Of a stretch of 64,000 nucleotides of DNA, positions 32,688-41,094 are shown in pieces. How positions within the stretch are numbered: the stretch's first letter is position 1; the number at the start of each line of letters is the position of its first letter. The DNA lies in assembly GCA_031291445.1 (NCBI GenBank), contig JARLJA010000014.1, positions 59,320 through 123,319 of the forward strand, read 5' to 3'. A model generated the notes under the pieces. It made no database searches. It was not told where the DNA came from and saw nothing but the letters and a program-made list of their open reading frames with translations. Both the position numbers and the translations under genes were made by a program. This DNA is from Xanthobacteraceae bacterium (lineage in GTDB: Bacteria; Pseudomonadota; Alphaproteobacteria; Rhizobiales; Xanthobacteraceae).

Positions 32688-33899
32688 TTAATTCGACGCC
32701 GCGGCGCTGATGTTCGCACCGAAGAACTTCCAGGTCGTGCCGTCGAACCGCGCGAGGCGGAAGGTGTCGAAGGTGGCGTAGTTGTCCGGCGTCACCGTCA
32801 CCGTGATCCCCGGCAGCAGCAGCGGCAGCGAGACGTGGCTCAGGTTGGTCGCCTGCTTGAGCACGTTCTCCCGCGTCAGCTCGTCACCGCAGTTCTTCAG
32901 GATGATCTCGGCCATCTGGGCCGAGCTGTAGCCGACCTGGTTGCTGCCATCGACCGGATTGCCCTCGGGATACCACTCCTTCATGAACGCGAGATAGTCC
33001 TTCACGCCGGGATCGTCGTTCCAGGCCGGGTCGCCGACCACCTTGAACGCGAGCGCAGTGATCAGCCCGGTGGAGGCCTCCACCCCCGCGGGCTGCAGCA
33101 CGCCGCCGATCGAGCTCGCCACCGAGACCATGAAATGGGTGGGCTTCCAGCCGAGGTCGGCGACCTTGCGGATCGCCTGGGCGCCGAATTTGGGCGTGGC
33201 GATGGTCAGAAGCGTGTCGACGCCCGCCGCCTTGAGCGAGACCACCAGCGAATCGATGGTCGGCTCGGAAACCTCGTAGCTCATTTCCTTGACGATCAGC
33301 GAGGCCTTGTCGCCGAGCCCTTCCTTGAAGCCCTTGAGGTAGTCCTTGCCGAAATCGTCGTTCTGGTAGATCACGCCGATCTTCGCCGCCGGCAATTCCC
33401 TCTGCACGTATTTGGCGTAGATCTTCGCCTCCTGCTCGTAGGGCGGATAGAACGGCGTGGTCCAGGGGAAGTTCTTCGGGTCGTTCCACTTCCCCGCTCC
33501 GGTCGAGATCAGGATGTGCGGCATCTTCTTGCTGTTGAGATATTTCTGGATCGACGAATTGGTCGGCGTGCCCAGCGAGCCGATGTCCGCCAGGATCTCG
33601 TCCTGCTCCACCAGCTTGCGGGTCTGCTCGACGGTTTTGGGAGGACTGTAGGCATCGTCCATCGACAGCAGCGTCACCTTTCGGCCGTTGATGCCGCCCT
33701 TGCCGTTGACCATCTTCCAGTAGGCCATCTCCGCCCTGCCCTGGGTGCCGTAGCCTGACGCCGGGCCGCTGTACGGCATGGTCTGGCCGATCTTGATCTC
33801 GGTGTCGCTGGCGCCGGAGTCGTATTTCTTCTCGCCGGCAAGGGCGACGGTCACGGTCAAGCCGGCGGCGAGACCCAGCAGCGCAAGGCGTGTCAGCAT
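32688..33899 (-). CDS. Liv-type ABC transporter substrate-binding protein
   Basis: 403 residues. The signal peptide is MLTRLALLGLAAGLTVTVALAG. Mature start: YDSGASDTEIKIGQTMPYSGPASGYG. Later blocks are NGKGGINGRKVTLLSMDD, YSPPKTVEQTRKLVEQDE, VIYQNDDFGKDYLKGFKEG and QVGYSSAQMAEIILKNCGD. It is paralogous along its whole length to the divergently transcribed protein next door. No permease or ATPase is adjacent. Confidence 0.9.
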   Translation of the reverse strand: MLTRLALLGLAAGLTVTVALAGEKKYDSGASDTEIKIGQTMPYSGPASGYGTQGRAEMAYWKMVNGKGGINGRKVTLLSMDDAYSPPKTVEQTRKLVEQDEILADIGSLGTPTNSSIQKYLNSKKMPHILISTGAGKWNDPKNFPWTTPFYPPYEQEAKIYAKYVQRELPAAKIGVIYQNDDFGKDYLKGFKEGLGDKASLIVKEMSYEVSEPTIDSLVVSLKAAGVDTLLTIATPKFGAQAIRKVADLGWKPTHFMVSVASSIGGVLQPAGVEASTGLITALAFKVVGDPAWNDDPGVKDYLAFMKEWYPEGNPVDGSNQVGYSSAQMAEIILKNCGDELTRENVLKQATNLSHVSLPLLLPGITVTVTPDNYATFDTFRLARFDGTTWKFFGANISAAASN

Positions 33900-34124
33900 G
33901 AACGTCCTCCCGTGATTGTCGTGTTTTGTTGTTTGGTGTTTTTTCGTCCCGGCGAGTCATCGCCGGCTCTTGAGCGAACGATACATCGGCGGCGGTGTTT
34001 GTCGAGACGACCGCCGCTCGCTGCACCGCAACAAGCCAGCGCCTGCGCGCAAGACCGGTCTGCGCGCCCCCCTAGACTGCGGACAACCACAAGCGCGCAA
34101 ACGCGACCACCGGGAGGATAGCGC

Positions 34125-35342
34125 ATGATCAGGATGATCAGGTTTGGCGCGGCTGCGCTGACGGCCTTCGTGGTACTGGCCGCTCCCGCACCGTTGCGGG
34201 CGCAGCAGTATGCGCCGGGCGTCACCGACACCGAGATCAAGTTCGGCAACATCATGCCCTACAGCGGCCCGGCGTCGGCGCTCAGCGTCACCGGCAAGGT
34301 GTTCGCCGCCTATTTCGACATGGTCAACGCCCAGGGCGGCGTCAACGGGCGTAAGCTCACCATGATCTCGCTCGACGACGGCTTTTCGCCGCCCAAGACG
34401 GTCGAAGCCACCCGGCGGCTGGTCGAAAACGACGGCGTCGCCTTCATGTTCGCGACCATGGGCACCGCGCCGAGTTCGGCGACGGCGAAATATCTCAACG
34501 GCGCCGGCGTCCCCCACATCTTCCTGATCAGCTCGGCGTCGAAGTGGAACGAGCCCGCGACGCAGCCGTGGCTGATGGCGCTGCCCTGGGCGCCAAACTA
34601 CATCGTCGAGGCCGGCATCGAGGTCCGCTACGCGCTGGCGAAAAACCCGGCGGCGCGGTTTGCGGTGCTCTACCAGAATGACGATGCCGGCAAGGACTAC
34701 CTGCGCGGCGTCAAGGAGGCGCTGGGCCCGGACGCCGACAAGGCCATCGCCATGGCCACCAGCTTCGAGGTCGCCGATCCGACCGTCGACTCCCAGGTGA
34801 TCACGCTGGCCAGCACCAAGGCCGACACCTTCCTGATCTACAGCGTCACGCCCCGGGCCTGCGCGCAGGCGATCCGCAAGGCCTACGAGGTCGGCTGGCG
34901 GCCGCTGCGTTTCATCTCGAGCGGCTGCGCCAACCGGGAGACCGTGATGGCTCCCGCCGGCCTCGATGCCGCCGGCGGCGTGATGTCGGTCGCCTCGATC
35001 AAGCCCTATAGCGCGGAGACCAATGACGCCGCCATGGCCGGCTATACCGACTTCATGAAGAGCAAGTTGCCCAACGTCGACCCCGCCAACACCGCCGCCG
35101 AATACGGCTACACCGTCGCCCAGGCGCTGGTCGTGCTGCTCGACCAGTGCAAGAACAACCTGACCCGTGAGAACATCATGGCCCAGGCGGCCAATCTCAA
35201 AGGTGTCTCGCTGCCGCTGTTGATGCCGGGCATCACCCTCAACACCTCGCCGCGCGATTACCGCCCGATCAAGGACGGCTACATGATCGAATTCCGCGAC
35301 AACAAGTGGAACGTGGTCAGCGACCTGCTGCATGGATCATGA
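34125..35342 (+). CDS. Liv-type ABC transporter substrate-binding protein (paralogue of the divergent neighbour)
   Basis: 405 residues. The signal peptide has the core FGAAALTAFVVLAAPAPLRA. Mature start: YAPGVTDTEIKFGNIMPYSG. Shared blocks with the neighbour include VNGRKLTMISLDDGFSPPKT, LYQNDDAGKDYLRGVKEA and YTVAQALVVLLDQCKNNLTR. GGGAGGATAGCGC precedes the ATG. Opposed orientation with 225 bases between starts suggests a shared control region. The ligands may differ, since the binding-lobe residues differ. Confidence 0.9.
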   Translation: MIRMIRFGAAALTAFVVLAAPAPLRAQQYAPGVTDTEIKFGNIMPYSGPASALSVTGKVFAAYFDMVNAQGGVNGRKLTMISLDDGFSPPKTVEATRRLVENDGVAFMFATMGTAPSSATAKYLNGAGVPHIFLISSASKWNEPATQPWLMALPWAPNYIVEAGIEVRYALAKNPAARFAVLYQNDDAGKDYLRGVKEALGPDADKAIAMATSFEVADPTVDSQVITLASTKADTFLIYSVTPRACAQAIRKAYEVGWRPLRFISSGCANRETVMAPAGLDAAGGVMSVASIKPYSAETNDAAMAGYTDFMKSKLPNVDPANTAAEYGYTVAQALVVLLDQCKNNLTRENIMAQAANLKGVSLPLLMPGITLNTSPRDYRPIKDGYMIEFRDNKWNVVSDLLHGS

Positions 35343-35454
35343 CCGCGAAGCCACGGCTTCTCTGGATTGATCCCGATCTTGATGCTCCATCTTGTCAGTC
35401 CGCCGCCGGCCCTTCATAGTGCCAAGACATGCCAACTGCCGGAGAGGTGCGATC

Positions 35455-35677
35455 ATGCGAACCGCCTCTGTTGTCTTGATGGTCCTGCTCGCGTGCGGTC
35501 CCGCTACTGCGGGCACATTCACGGGGCGGCTCGGGCGAAACCACCCGGGCGGCATGCCGCGCCGATGCCTACCGGCTCTGCGGCGCCGTCATTCGCGATA
35601 CCGACCGGCGCCGGGCCTGCATGCGCGATCACACGGCGCAGCTGTCGCAAGGCTGCCGCGCCGCGCTCGGCTGGTAG
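35455..35677 (+). pseudogene. Small secreted cysteine-rich protein, frameshifted
   Basis: A GGAGAGG site leads to MRTASVVLMVLLACGPATAG, a clean signal peptide. The conserved-looking mature part (TTRAACRADAYRLCGAVIRD, then RRRACMRDHTAQLSQGCRAA, LGW, stop) is one frame over. Removing one G from the GGGG run at about 35523-35526 joins them into a 73-residue protein with four cysteines in a C-x7-C-x12-C-x11-C pattern. The total length of 223 bases is one more than a multiple of three, as expected for a single-base insertion. This is either a real frameshift or a sequencing error. Confidence 0.6.
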
Positions 35678-35888
35678 CGGGATCGCGGGCGACCGCCCTC
35701 CGGTCCCCGCAGCCGCCTCGGACGTCGCGAGGGTGCTCGGCGGCGTCGCCTGCGAAGGTTCCCACCCGGGCTGGGGGGCGCCAATCCCGCTCGCGCCGCA
35801 ATGGATCTCCTCCCGCCATTTGACCTGGATCATGCCGGCGTCCGGCCTGCCTGTATGATGAGGCAGGTGAACAGGCGAAGGTGTGACG

Positions 35889-36317
35889 ATGCAACGCATC
35901 ATGGTGGCAACCGATGGCTCCGAGGGCGCGGATCGCGCCGTCGACGTCGCGGCCGAGCTCGCGAAGGCCCTCGGCGGCAGCCTGTCGATCGTAACGATCG
36001 GCGGGAGCCTGTCGGCCGACGAAATCAGGCAGCTCGAGCGCGCCAACGAGACGATCGGCGACGTTCTGGACGCGCTTTCGACCCGCACCCTCATGGCGGC
36101 GCGGGAGCGCGCGAGCCGCAACGGCCTGGCCGCGATCGAAGTTCACGCCGGGTGGGGCGACCCGGCGGAAACCATCATCGAGATCGCCCGGCGCGATCAC
36201 ATCGACGCGATCGTGCTGGGCCGGCGGGGGCGCGGCAGACTGGCCGGCCTCTTGCTCGGCAGCGTCTCCCAGAAGATCGTCAGCCTCGCCCCCTGCGCCG
36301 TGATCGTCGTTCCGTAA
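35889..36317 (+). CDS. Universal stress protein (UspA family)
   Basis: 142 residues, single Usp domain. The start strand is RIMVATDGSEGADRAVDVAA, and the nucleotide-binding G-2x-G-9x-G-S/T signature reads GRRGRGRLAGLLLGSVSQKI. An ATP-binding role is therefore likely. The ATG at 35889 has GAAGG 8 bases upstream; the GTG at 35883 is too close to it. It is followed closely by the site-2 protease, and USP/CBS-protease pairs are common in low-oxygen or stress regulons. Confidence 0.9.
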   Translation: MQRIMVATDGSEGADRAVDVAAELAKALGGSLSIVTIGGSLSADEIRQLERANETIGDVLDALSTRTLMAARERASRNGLAAIEVHAGWGDPAETIIEIARRDHIDAIVLGRRGRGRLAGLLLGSVSQKIVSLAPCAVIVVP

Positions 36318-36451
36318 CCCCTCCCCAGCGGCCGGTCGGCGGCACTGCCGAGTTCCACCTGAATTCCCTGCGCTCCGCCACGCGGCGCGACGACTTTTTC
36401 CGCGCTGCCATGACAAGACGTCCCGCAGACGTGACCTACGAGGAAGAGCGC

Positions 36452-37570
36452 ATGCCCCGACACACCATCCCGCTCGGCAGGATCCTGGGAATTCCGATCG
36501 GTCTCGATTATTCCTGGTTCGTGATCTTCGCGCTGCTCACCTGGACGCTGGCGGAGAGCTATTTCCCGGCCGAATTCAAGGGCTGGCCGCCCGTGGTGTA
36601 CTGGATCACCGGGGCCGCGACCGCCATCGTGTTCTTCGTCAGCGTGCTGCTCCACGAGCTCGGGCACTCGGTGGTGGCGCTGCGCTACAAGGTCCCGGTG
36701 CGCTCCATCACGCTGTTCATGTTCGGCGGCGTCGCCCAGATCGGTGGAGAGCCGCCCAGCGCGGTCGCTGAATTCTTCATCGCGATCGCTGGCCCGCTGG
36801 TGAGCTTGGCCCTGGGCGTCTTTTTCTATGCGGTACAGCCGCTGGTCGGCGGCGTCGAGCCCCTGCTGGGGTTGGCCAAGTACCTCGCCTACATCAATCT
36901 GGCGCTTGCCGTCTTCAATCTCATCCCCGGTTTCCCGCTGGACGGCGGCCGGGTGTTCCGAGCCATCGTGTGGGCGATCACCGGCAACATGCACCGGGCG
37001 ACCATGATCGCGGCCAATGTCGGCCGTTTCTTTGCCCTGCTGCTGATCTTCGTCGGGGTCTACCGCATGTTCGGCGGCGACCTCAGCGGCGGGATCTGGA
37101 TCGCATTCATCGGCTGGTTCCTCGACAACGCCGCATCCGCCCAGCTGCAGCAGGAGGTGGTCCAGGGGCTCCTGGCGGGCCACCGGGTGTCGCAGGCCAT
37201 GAGCACCCACTGCGCCACCGTACCCGGGGACCTGACGCTGCAGGATCTGGTGGACGAGCACATCCTCGGCGGCGGCCAGCACTGCTTCCTGGTCAACCGC
37301 GGCGACGACGCGGTCGGCCTGATGACGCTGCAGCAGGTCAAGGAGGTGCCGCGGTCCGACTGGGCGACGACACGGGCGAGCCAGGTCATGCTTCCGTTCG
37401 AGGAGTCGAAGAGCGTCGATCCCGACGCCGAGCTGTGGACAGCCCTGGAAAGCCTCGACCGCAACGGCGTCAACCAGCTGCCGGTCTCGCGCAATCACCG
37501 CGTGATCGGCATGCTCAGCCGGGAGGACGTCATCTCGTTCCTGCGGACGCTGCAGGAACTGGGGGCGTAA
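36452..37570 (+). CDS. Site-2-type membrane metalloprotease (M50) with CBS domains
   Basis: 372 residues. The core has about six membrane helices, the zinc motif HELGH at residues 68-72 inside LLHELGHSVVAL, and the third ligand in NLIPGFPLDGGRVFRA near residue 160. A soluble C-terminal half carries two CBS motifs (MSTHCATVPGDLTLQDLVDE and VMLPFEESKSVDPDAELWTA to NQLPVSRNHRVIGMLSRED). Such proteases cut substrates within the membrane, and CBS pairs sense adenine nucleotides. AGGAAGAG precedes the ATG. Its 3' end overlaps the convergent TPR gene by 41 bases. Confidence 0.9.
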   Translation: MPRHTIPLGRILGIPIGLDYSWFVIFALLTWTLAESYFPAEFKGWPPVVYWITGAATAIVFFVSVLLHELGHSVVALRYKVPVRSITLFMFGGVAQIGGEPPSAVAEFFIAIAGPLVSLALGVFFYAVQPLVGGVEPLLGLAKYLAYINLALAVFNLIPGFPLDGGRVFRAIVWAITGNMHRATMIAANVGRFFALLLIFVGVYRMFGGDLSGGIWIAFIGWFLDNAASAQLQQEVVQGLLAGHRVSQAMSTHCATVPGDLTLQDLVDEHILGGGQHCFLVNRGDDAVGLMTLQQVKEVPRSDWATTRASQVMLPFEESKSVDPDAELWTALESLDRNGVNQLPVSRNHRVIGMLSREDVISFLRTLQELGA

Positions 37571-39704
37571 CGCTCATTGTCGAATTGGCGATAAACGTTT
37601 TCGGCCTCGCTGGAGCAGCCGAAGGGACGCTGCCGGCGGCGACCCGCGCGAGCTCGGCGGAGGCCCGCGCCATGACTCCCTCCCACGCTTGCGGCTTGTG
37701 CTGACGGAACAGCCGCATGCCCGGGTACCAGGGGCTGTCCTCCCGGTCACGCAGCCAGCGCCAATCGAGCGCATAGGGCAGCAGCACCCAGACCGGACGG
37801 CCGAGAGCGCCTGCGAGATGCGCAACGGACGTATCGACCACGATGACGAGGTCGAGCGCCGCGACTGCCGCCGCCGTATCGGCGAAATCGCCAAGCGCCG
37901 GCGCGAGATCGACGATGTCGGTGCCAAGCCGTGCCAACACCGGAACATCCGCCGCGCCCGGCTCCTTCTGCAGACTGTAAAGCTGGACACCCGGCATCAC
38001 GAGACGCGGCAGCACCGCCTCCGCCGAAAGCGAACGCTGTCGGTCGCCCTTGTGCCTCGGATTGCCTGCCCAGGCCACGCCGACCTTCAAGGCCTCCACA
38101 TCCTGCAGTGCGCGCCGCCACCGCGCGAGCGTCGCCGGATCCGCGTGAAGGTACGGAACGGCGGCGGGGATGGTGTCGAGGGTGGTTCCGAACAGCCGCG
38201 GCAAATCCATCAGGGGCAGTTGCAGGTCGAACGGCGGCAGCGGTTCGCCGCGGCCAACGACCGTGACACCGCACGACATCCGCAGCAGCGACACGAGCGC
38301 CGGCTGGACCTGCAGCACGATCGAACCGCCCATGGCCGCGACCATCGGCAGGTAGCGCACGAATTGCAGGACGTCGCCGAGCCCGGCTTCGGCAAACAAC
38401 AGCAACGTGCGGCCGGCAAGCGCCTCGCCTTGCCATTCGGGCTCGCTGAACGTCGGATAGCCCTCGGACCAGATCTTGCACTTGCGGCCCCACCGGAACT
38501 CGCGGAAACCCTGCTCGAGATCGCCGTTCATCAGCAGGAAATGCGCATGGTTGTAGCGCGCCAGCGGCTGATCCGGATCGAGCGCGACGGCGCGGTGCGA
38601 GGCGGCAAGCGCTTGGTCGATCCTGCCCGCGCTGCGCAGCGCGACCGCGAGATTGGCATGGCCTTTCGCATAGCCGGGATCCGCGGCGATGGCGCGCCGA
38701 TGCGCCGCGACCGCGGCCTCGATGTCGTCCTGCATTTCCAGGATCACGCCGAGATTGGTATGGGCCGGCGCATGATCGGGATTGAGCGCCAGCGCGCGCT
38801 CGCAGGCCGTCACCGCCTCGTCAAGCTGCCCGAGCTCGCAGAGGCGGGCGCCGAGATCTCTCAGGATCACGGGGTCGCCGGGATCAAGGACGGAGGCCTG
38901 CCGGTAGGCCTGGGCCGCCTCGATCGGCCGACCGGCCTGGTGCAGAGCGAGGCCCAGTGAACAAAATGCCGCGACGCTGTTCGGAGCAAGCTGCGTGGCA
39001 CGGCGGCAATGCATAACCGCGTCCTCGATCCGGCCCAGCCGACGAAGCGTGTCACCGAGTCTGCGATGCAGGGCAGGATCAATCGGATCGGCCGTCAGGG
39101 CCCGGCGGTAGGCGGCGACGGCGTCATCGAGCTTTTCCTGATCGGCGAGAACATGGCCGAGATTGAGCCAGGCACCGTGGTGGGCCGGATCGCATGCGAC
39201 CACAGCGCGATAGGCGTCCTCGGCCTCCGCCAATCGTCCCTGCCCGGTCAACGCGACGGCGAGGTTGAAACGCGCGCGCGTCAAGCCGGAATCGAGCTCG
39301 AGCGCCCGGCGATAGGCCGCTTCGGCTTCATCGAAACGCGACAAATCGCACAACGCCGTGCCCAGCTTGGCGTGAAGGCCGGCATCCCGCGGCCGCCGCA
39401 TCACCGCGCACTGAAACGCCGCCAACGAGCCTTCCCGCTCGCCTTTCACCGCCAGGGCGTCGCCCAGGGTGGCGAGGGCCGGTGCGTGGTCCGGATCAAG
39501 GGCGAACACCCGGCCCAGCAGCGCCGTGCCCTCCGCCGCGCGACCGGTGGCAAAGGCGATGACCGCGGCGAGATGCAGTGCCGGAACGTGACCGGGGTGC
39601 GCCGTGAGGATGGCGCCGCACAGCGCAGCGGCCTGCGCGGGGCGGCCCGCGCCATAGTGTTCGATGGCCTCGACCATCCGTCGATCGACCGCCGCTTCGC
39701 CCAC
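37530..39704 (-). CDS. TPR protein with C-terminal glycosyltransferase-like domain
   Basis: 724 residues. Residues 1-385 hold about ten TPR repeats of the W-L-G-x7-A-F/Y type (for example AYRRALTADPIDPALHRRLG). From about residue 410 a GT-B-like domain follows: GRTLLLFAEAGLGDVLQFVRYLP, VGVAWAGNPRHKGDRQRSLS, DTSVAHLAGALGRPVWVLLP and DWRWLRDREDSPWYPGMRLFRQ. The layout resembles bacterial TPR-GT41/GT9-like proteins that may glycosylate proteins. The same C-terminal domain occurs in the fusion protein at 50.7 kb. The substrate is unknown. Confidence 0.85.
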   Translation of the reverse strand: MGEAAVDRRMVEAIEHYGAGRPAQAAALCGAILTAHPGHVPALHLAAVIAFATGRAAEGTALLGRVFALDPDHAPALATLGDALAVKGEREGSLAAFQCAVMRRPRDAGLHAKLGTALCDLSRFDEAEAAYRRALELDSGLTRARFNLAVALTGQGRLAEAEDAYRAVVACDPAHHGAWLNLGHVLADQEKLDDAVAAYRRALTADPIDPALHRRLGDTLRRLGRIEDAVMHCRRATQLAPNSVAAFCSLGLALHQAGRPIEAAQAYRQASVLDPGDPVILRDLGARLCELGQLDEAVTACERALALNPDHAPAHTNLGVILEMQDDIEAAVAAHRRAIAADPGYAKGHANLAVALRSAGRIDQALAASHRAVALDPDQPLARYNHAHFLLMNGDLEQGFREFRWGRKCKIWSEGYPTFSEPEWQGEALAGRTLLLFAEAGLGDVLQFVRYLPMVAAMGGSIVLQVQPALVSLLRMSCGVTVVGRGEPLPPFDLQLPLMDLPRLFGTTLDTIPAAVPYLHADPATLARWRRALQDVEALKVGVAWAGNPRHKGDRQRSLSAEAVLPRLVMPGVQLYSLQKEPGAADVPVLARLGTDIVDLAPALGDFADTAAAVAALDLVIVVDTSVAHLAGALGRPVWVLLPYALDWRWLRDREDSPWYPGMRLFRQHKPQAWEGVMARASAELARVAAGSVPSAAPARPKTFIANSTMSVTPPVPAASAGTR

Positions 39705-39947
39705 GATGCCCCCTCGCTCTTCGCAGCCCCGAATGGGGATTGAACGGGCGTCGGCGCGAACTCAGGCGCGCGGAGGTCAAGGGTGTGGCCGGCTCGGACG
39801 AAGCGGAGCGGATTCACGGCGTCCTTCGGGCGCCAACTTTGACACGAGCTTTGCAATCGCGTTCCCTGCAATCGCACCGATGAGCTCATCAAGCATAATG
39901 TCGCATCCAATTCTGTGCTTGCACGCAGACGCAGGCCAGCAGCCGGC

Positions 39948-40847
39948 CTAATCGCGCGGCTTCTGCGCGCGGTACAGGCTCGGCGTGGTCCCGACCGCCC
40001 TGCGAAAGGCGCGGTTGAAGTTGGCCTGGGACGAAAAGCCCGCCGCATAGGCAATGTCGACCAGCAGCCGATCGGTGGTCACCAGGAGCCGTTTGGCGAG
40101 GTCGAGCCGCTGGCCGCTGACATATTCATGGGGCGCCTTCCCGGTCGCCGCCTTGAAGCTGCGGGAAAAATGCGCCGGGCTCATGCATGCCACCGACGCC
40201 AGTTCGTTGACGGTGAAGGCGCGCTCGACCGAGGCGCTGATGAATTCCGTCACGCGCGTCAGGCGTTTCATGTCGAGCGGCTTGTCCGCGACGCCGGATT
40301 GCTTCAGGCGAACGGCCGTTGCGGAATAGGTGTGCACCAGGTGGGCCGACAAGGCGCTGCTGAGGCTCTCGATCAGGAGCCGGCCGGTGGAGGTTTCGGC
40401 CTCGATCTCCTTGAGGATCTGGTCCGCGACATACGCGATGAACGGGTCGCGATCGATGGCCGCGTAGCGGATCGAGATTGCGGACGGATCGATATCGAGA
40501 TCCCTCAACATCGATTCATCGAAAGGCTTGCCCGGCAGGAAAACGTGCAGACACTCCTGCATCGGACTCTCGATATTGATGAAATCCTCGCTGATCCCGG
40601 CCGGGCAAAGCCAGACGGTCCCCTTCCTGCTGAGCGTCCGTTGGTGCATTCCAGCGCCGCGCCGATCCACCAGCGAGCGACCGCGCAGCTGGATGGCGAT
40701 CTCCGTATCGCGGGGCAGCTGCGGGGGCAGTTCTCCCGCCTCGTGGCTCCATATCTCCGCGTGGAGATGGGACCAGCGCCGGTCGTTCGAAGTCTGAAGC
40801 ATTCTGCCGGTAACATATTTATCGACAGAGTTGCCAAGCGTACCCAT
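39948..40847 (-). CDS. AraC-family transcriptional regulator
   Basis: 299 residues. The C-terminal double helix-turn-helix is FTVNELASVACMSPAHFSRSFKAATG, then LVDIAYAAGFSSQANFNRAFRRAVG, ending TTPSLYRAQKPRD. The N-terminal cupin-like sensor domain includes EIAIQLRGRSLVDRRGAGMH. It is divergent from the molybdoenzyme operon with about 250 bases between starts, so it probably controls that operon. Confidence 0.88.
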   Translation of the reverse strand: MGTLGNSVDKYVTGRMLQTSNDRRWSHLHAEIWSHEAGELPPQLPRDTEIAIQLRGRSLVDRRGAGMHQRTLSRKGTVWLCPAGISEDFINIESPMQECLHVFLPGKPFDESMLRDLDIDPSAISIRYAAIDRDPFIAYVADQILKEIEAETSTGRLLIESLSSALSAHLVHTYSATAVRLKQSGVADKPLDMKRLTRVTEFISASVERAFTVNELASVACMSPAHFSRSFKAATGKAPHEYVSGQRLDLAKRLLVTTDRLLVDIAYAAGFSSQANFNRAFRRAVGTTPSLYRAQKPRD

Positions 40848-41094
40848 CGTGAATCTCCGCCGAGGAAGCGCGACGTGGTGGCAACGTTACTAAGCAACTA
40901 GTATGCCAAAATGGGGCGAGGTCGTCCATCGGCCTCCGCGCCGGCCCGTGCGCAATCAAGAGGCACCCCTCGCCGCGGCCGCCCCCCAGCCGGCCGTCCG
41001 CAGTTTAGGACAACAACCCCGCAGATTCTGAGAAGCCAGCCGGGGCCAGTGGCTGCAGTCTTCCCCGCATCGGATGATGACAGCGGAGGATTCC

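Noticed and set aside
32434..32691. Short frames in the gap upstream of the helicase
   Set aside because: No family features, and the two strands' frames overlap each other; likely chance.
39664..39951. 95-residue plus-strand frame between TPR gene and AraC gene
   Set aside because: Runs antisense into the TPR N terminus and has no recognisable domain or ribosome-binding site.
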